Shown here in pieces: positions 63,017-64,000 of a stretch of DNA of 64,000 nt. Every line of letters starts with the position of its first letter. Within the stretch, counting starts at the first letter, position 1. The stretch covers positions 1-64,000 of the forward strand of contig MGPQ01000004.1 in assembly GCA_001797465.1 (NCBI GenBank). The letters are read 5' to 3'. Below the pieces are notes generated by a model that was not told where the DNA came from, did no database searches, and saw nothing but the letters and a program-made list of their open reading frames with translations. The stretch comes from Deltaproteobacteria bacterium GWB2_55_19 (GTDB taxonomy: Bacteria > Desulfobacterota > GWC2-55-46). The position numbers were made by a program, and so were the translations under genes.

Positions 63017-63733
63017 GTGGCAAGGAAAAAGAGGCCCGAGGAGCACGAGAACCACGAGCGCTGGCTCGTCTCCTACGCCGACTTCATAACGCTCCTCTTC
63101 GCGTTCTTCACCTCCATGTACGCCATGTCGTCGGTGCACGAGGGCAAGTTCAGGATTCTGAGCGAATCGCTCGCGGTATCCTTCAACCCTTCTCTCTATA
63201 CTTCCACGAAGATGCAGGAGGGGCCGAGATTCGTCCGGGAGCAGAGGCCGTCCATCGCTACCGAGTTCAAGGATGTGAACGCCGGCAACTACAAAAAGAT
63301 ACAGACCGCTCTCGGCAACCTCGAGAAGGATAAGAAGCTCACCTTCATCGTCGACAACCAGAAGGTGGTCATAAGGATATCCGAGACGAGCCTCTTCAAA
63401 CCATCGAGCGACGAGATAGCCGAGGGCGGCTACGAGGTCCTCTCCGAGGTCGGCGCGGCGTTGAAGGACATGCCGAGCCAGTTGAGGATCGAGGGGCATA
63501 CCGATAACATTCCAGTAAACACGCAGAGGTTCCCGACCAACTGGGACTTGTCCAGCGCCAGAGCGCTTAAGGTCCTCAAGTACTTCATCGACGCCCATTC
63601 CTTCGACCCCGCGAGGCTCTCAGCCGTCGGGCACGGCGAGTACAGGCCCATCGACTCGAACGACACGCCGACCGGGCGCGGCAAGAACAGGAGGGTGGAC
63701 ATAATGGTGATGAACGGGGATGTCCCCATGTAG
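63017..63733 (+). CDS. motB: Flagellar stator protein MotB
   Basis: The 238-residue protein has one membrane helix with the ion-binding Asp (D22 in SYADFITLLFAFF) and an OmpA-like peptidoglycan-binding domain (LRIEGHTDNIPVNTQRFPTN, ARLSAVGHGEYRPI, GRGKNRRVDIMV). The start is GTG 63017 with AAGGGG nine bases upstream. The TAG stop (63731-63733) overlaps the left end of repeat copy D. Confidence 0.95.
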   Translation: MARKKRPEEHENHERWLVSYADFITLLFAFFTSMYAMSSVHEGKFRILSESLAVSFNPSLYTSTKMQEGPRFVREQRPSIATEFKDVNAGNYKKIQTALGNLEKDKKLTFIVDNQKVVIRISETSLFKPSSDEIAEGGYEVLSEVGAALKDMPSQLRIEGHTDNIPVNTQRFPTNWDLSSARALKVLKYFIDAHSFDPARLSAVGHGEYRPIDSNDTPTGRGKNRRVDIMVMNGDVPM

Positions 63734-63830
63734 CGGCCTCAAAAAAGTCCAACTGCCTCGTTGGCGTCAAAGCCCTGTCCAGCGGCGTACAAACGAGTAC
63801 GCCCCGGGCCCGATGCCTTTTGAGCAAACC
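63732..63830. repeat. Dispersed inverted-repeat element, copy D
   Basis: AGCGGCCTCAAAAAAGTCCA starts at 63732 within the motB stop codon. The internal stem GGCGTAC (63784-63790) and GTACGCC (63797-63803) is the same as in copy A. The right end CCTTTTGAGCAAACC is a degraded complement of the left end. It is non-coding. Confidence 0.75.
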
Positions 63831-63920
63831 GGACAAATTTCAGGTTTTCAGGGCCTCTTCAGGGCCTTTCCAGCCATTTATCCAGCGCCGTTGCCCGCCT
63901 CTCACGTCTTAAATATAATG

Positions 63921-63947
63921 TCAAGTTTTTTTTAAAAACGCCGAAGA
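63921..63947 (+). promoter_or_regulatory. Sigma-28 (FliA) type promoter for a gene right of the window
   Basis: TCAAGTTT (63921-63928), 11 bases, then GCCGAAGA (63940-63947) match TAAAGTTT-N11-GCCGATAA at 7 and 6 of 8 positions with exact spacing. It sits about 50 bases upstream of a ribosome binding site at the window end. Confidence 0.65.
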
Positions 63948-63993
63948 GCAAAGAAAGCATACATGGACAGGCGCTTTTATCCCCCGATATTAT

Positions 63994-64000
63994 GAGGAGG
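63994..64000 (+). promoter_or_regulatory. Ribosome binding site of next gene
   Basis: GAGGAGG ends exactly at the window edge, downstream of the sigma-28-like promoter. A start codon is expected within about ten bases outside the window. A late flagellar or chemotaxis gene is likely. Confidence 0.55.

Overview
The window is about 64 kb of a GC-rich, Gram-negative, motile bacterial chromosome. Gene order (rpmA-obgE-proB-proA), a sigma-54-driven polar-flagellum hierarchy, flhF/flhG, a CheZ-type phosphatase, YjbQ, flavodiiron and ferritin-like oxygen-defence proteins, and heavy use of ATA (Ile) and AGG (Arg) codons in GC-rich DNA fit a Desulfobacterota- or Nitrospirota-like lineage. There is no rRNA here, so taxonomy is inference.

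Layout. 1-8.5 kb (+): the 3' end of rpmA, obgE, proB, proA, a DUF4388 protein with a large GAF-domain signalling protein, and molybdenum cofactor genes moaD, moaE and mog. 8.5-16.6 kb (-): a run of proline dehydrogenase, a CpgS-like P-loop protein, a PAP2-phosphatase/ArnT-like glycosyltransferase fusion, a class III aminotransferase, a small Cys-rich protein, a ferritin-like protein and an aldehyde dehydrogenase. 16.8-18.3 kb: a secreted SH3-like protein, tRNA-Gly(CCC) and an orphan gene. 18.4-24.8 kb (+): a compact, translationally coupled cluster that looks like a synthase-dependent exopolysaccharide system: ATP-grasp protein, TPR/outer-membrane beta-barrel, TPR/membrane/PIG-L deacetylase, and a GT2 synthase fused to a large periplasmic domain. 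25.2-31.5 kb: an HlyD/ABC/ABC-2 export operon, a flavodiiron protein, YjbQ and an M29-type aminopeptidase.

31.6-64 kb is one motility and chemotaxis island. A FleQ/FlrA-like sigma-54 activator has a sigma-70-type promoter. A -24/-12 promoter precedes an exported TPR protein, a soluble histidine kinase and an FlrC-like activator. Two more -24/-12 promoters precede flgBC-fliEFGHIJ-motE-like and fliLMNOPQR-flhBA-flhFG-fliA-HEAT-cheR-cheY-cheY-cheZ-cheA-cheB, with motA and motB following. A sigma-28-like promoter and a ribosome binding site sit at the extreme right end, before a gene outside the window. Together these give a readable cascade: activator, then kinase/activator pair, then basal body and C-ring, then export gate and FliA, then late genes.

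The most promising undescribed elements are the exopolysaccharide cluster at 18.4-24.8 kb, whose closest architectural parallel I can name is the poorly understood E. coli yaiO/yaiP/yaiS set, and a family of short inverted-repeat elements, four copies of which begin exactly at the stop codon of a gene (moaE, the GT2 synthase, cheB, motB).
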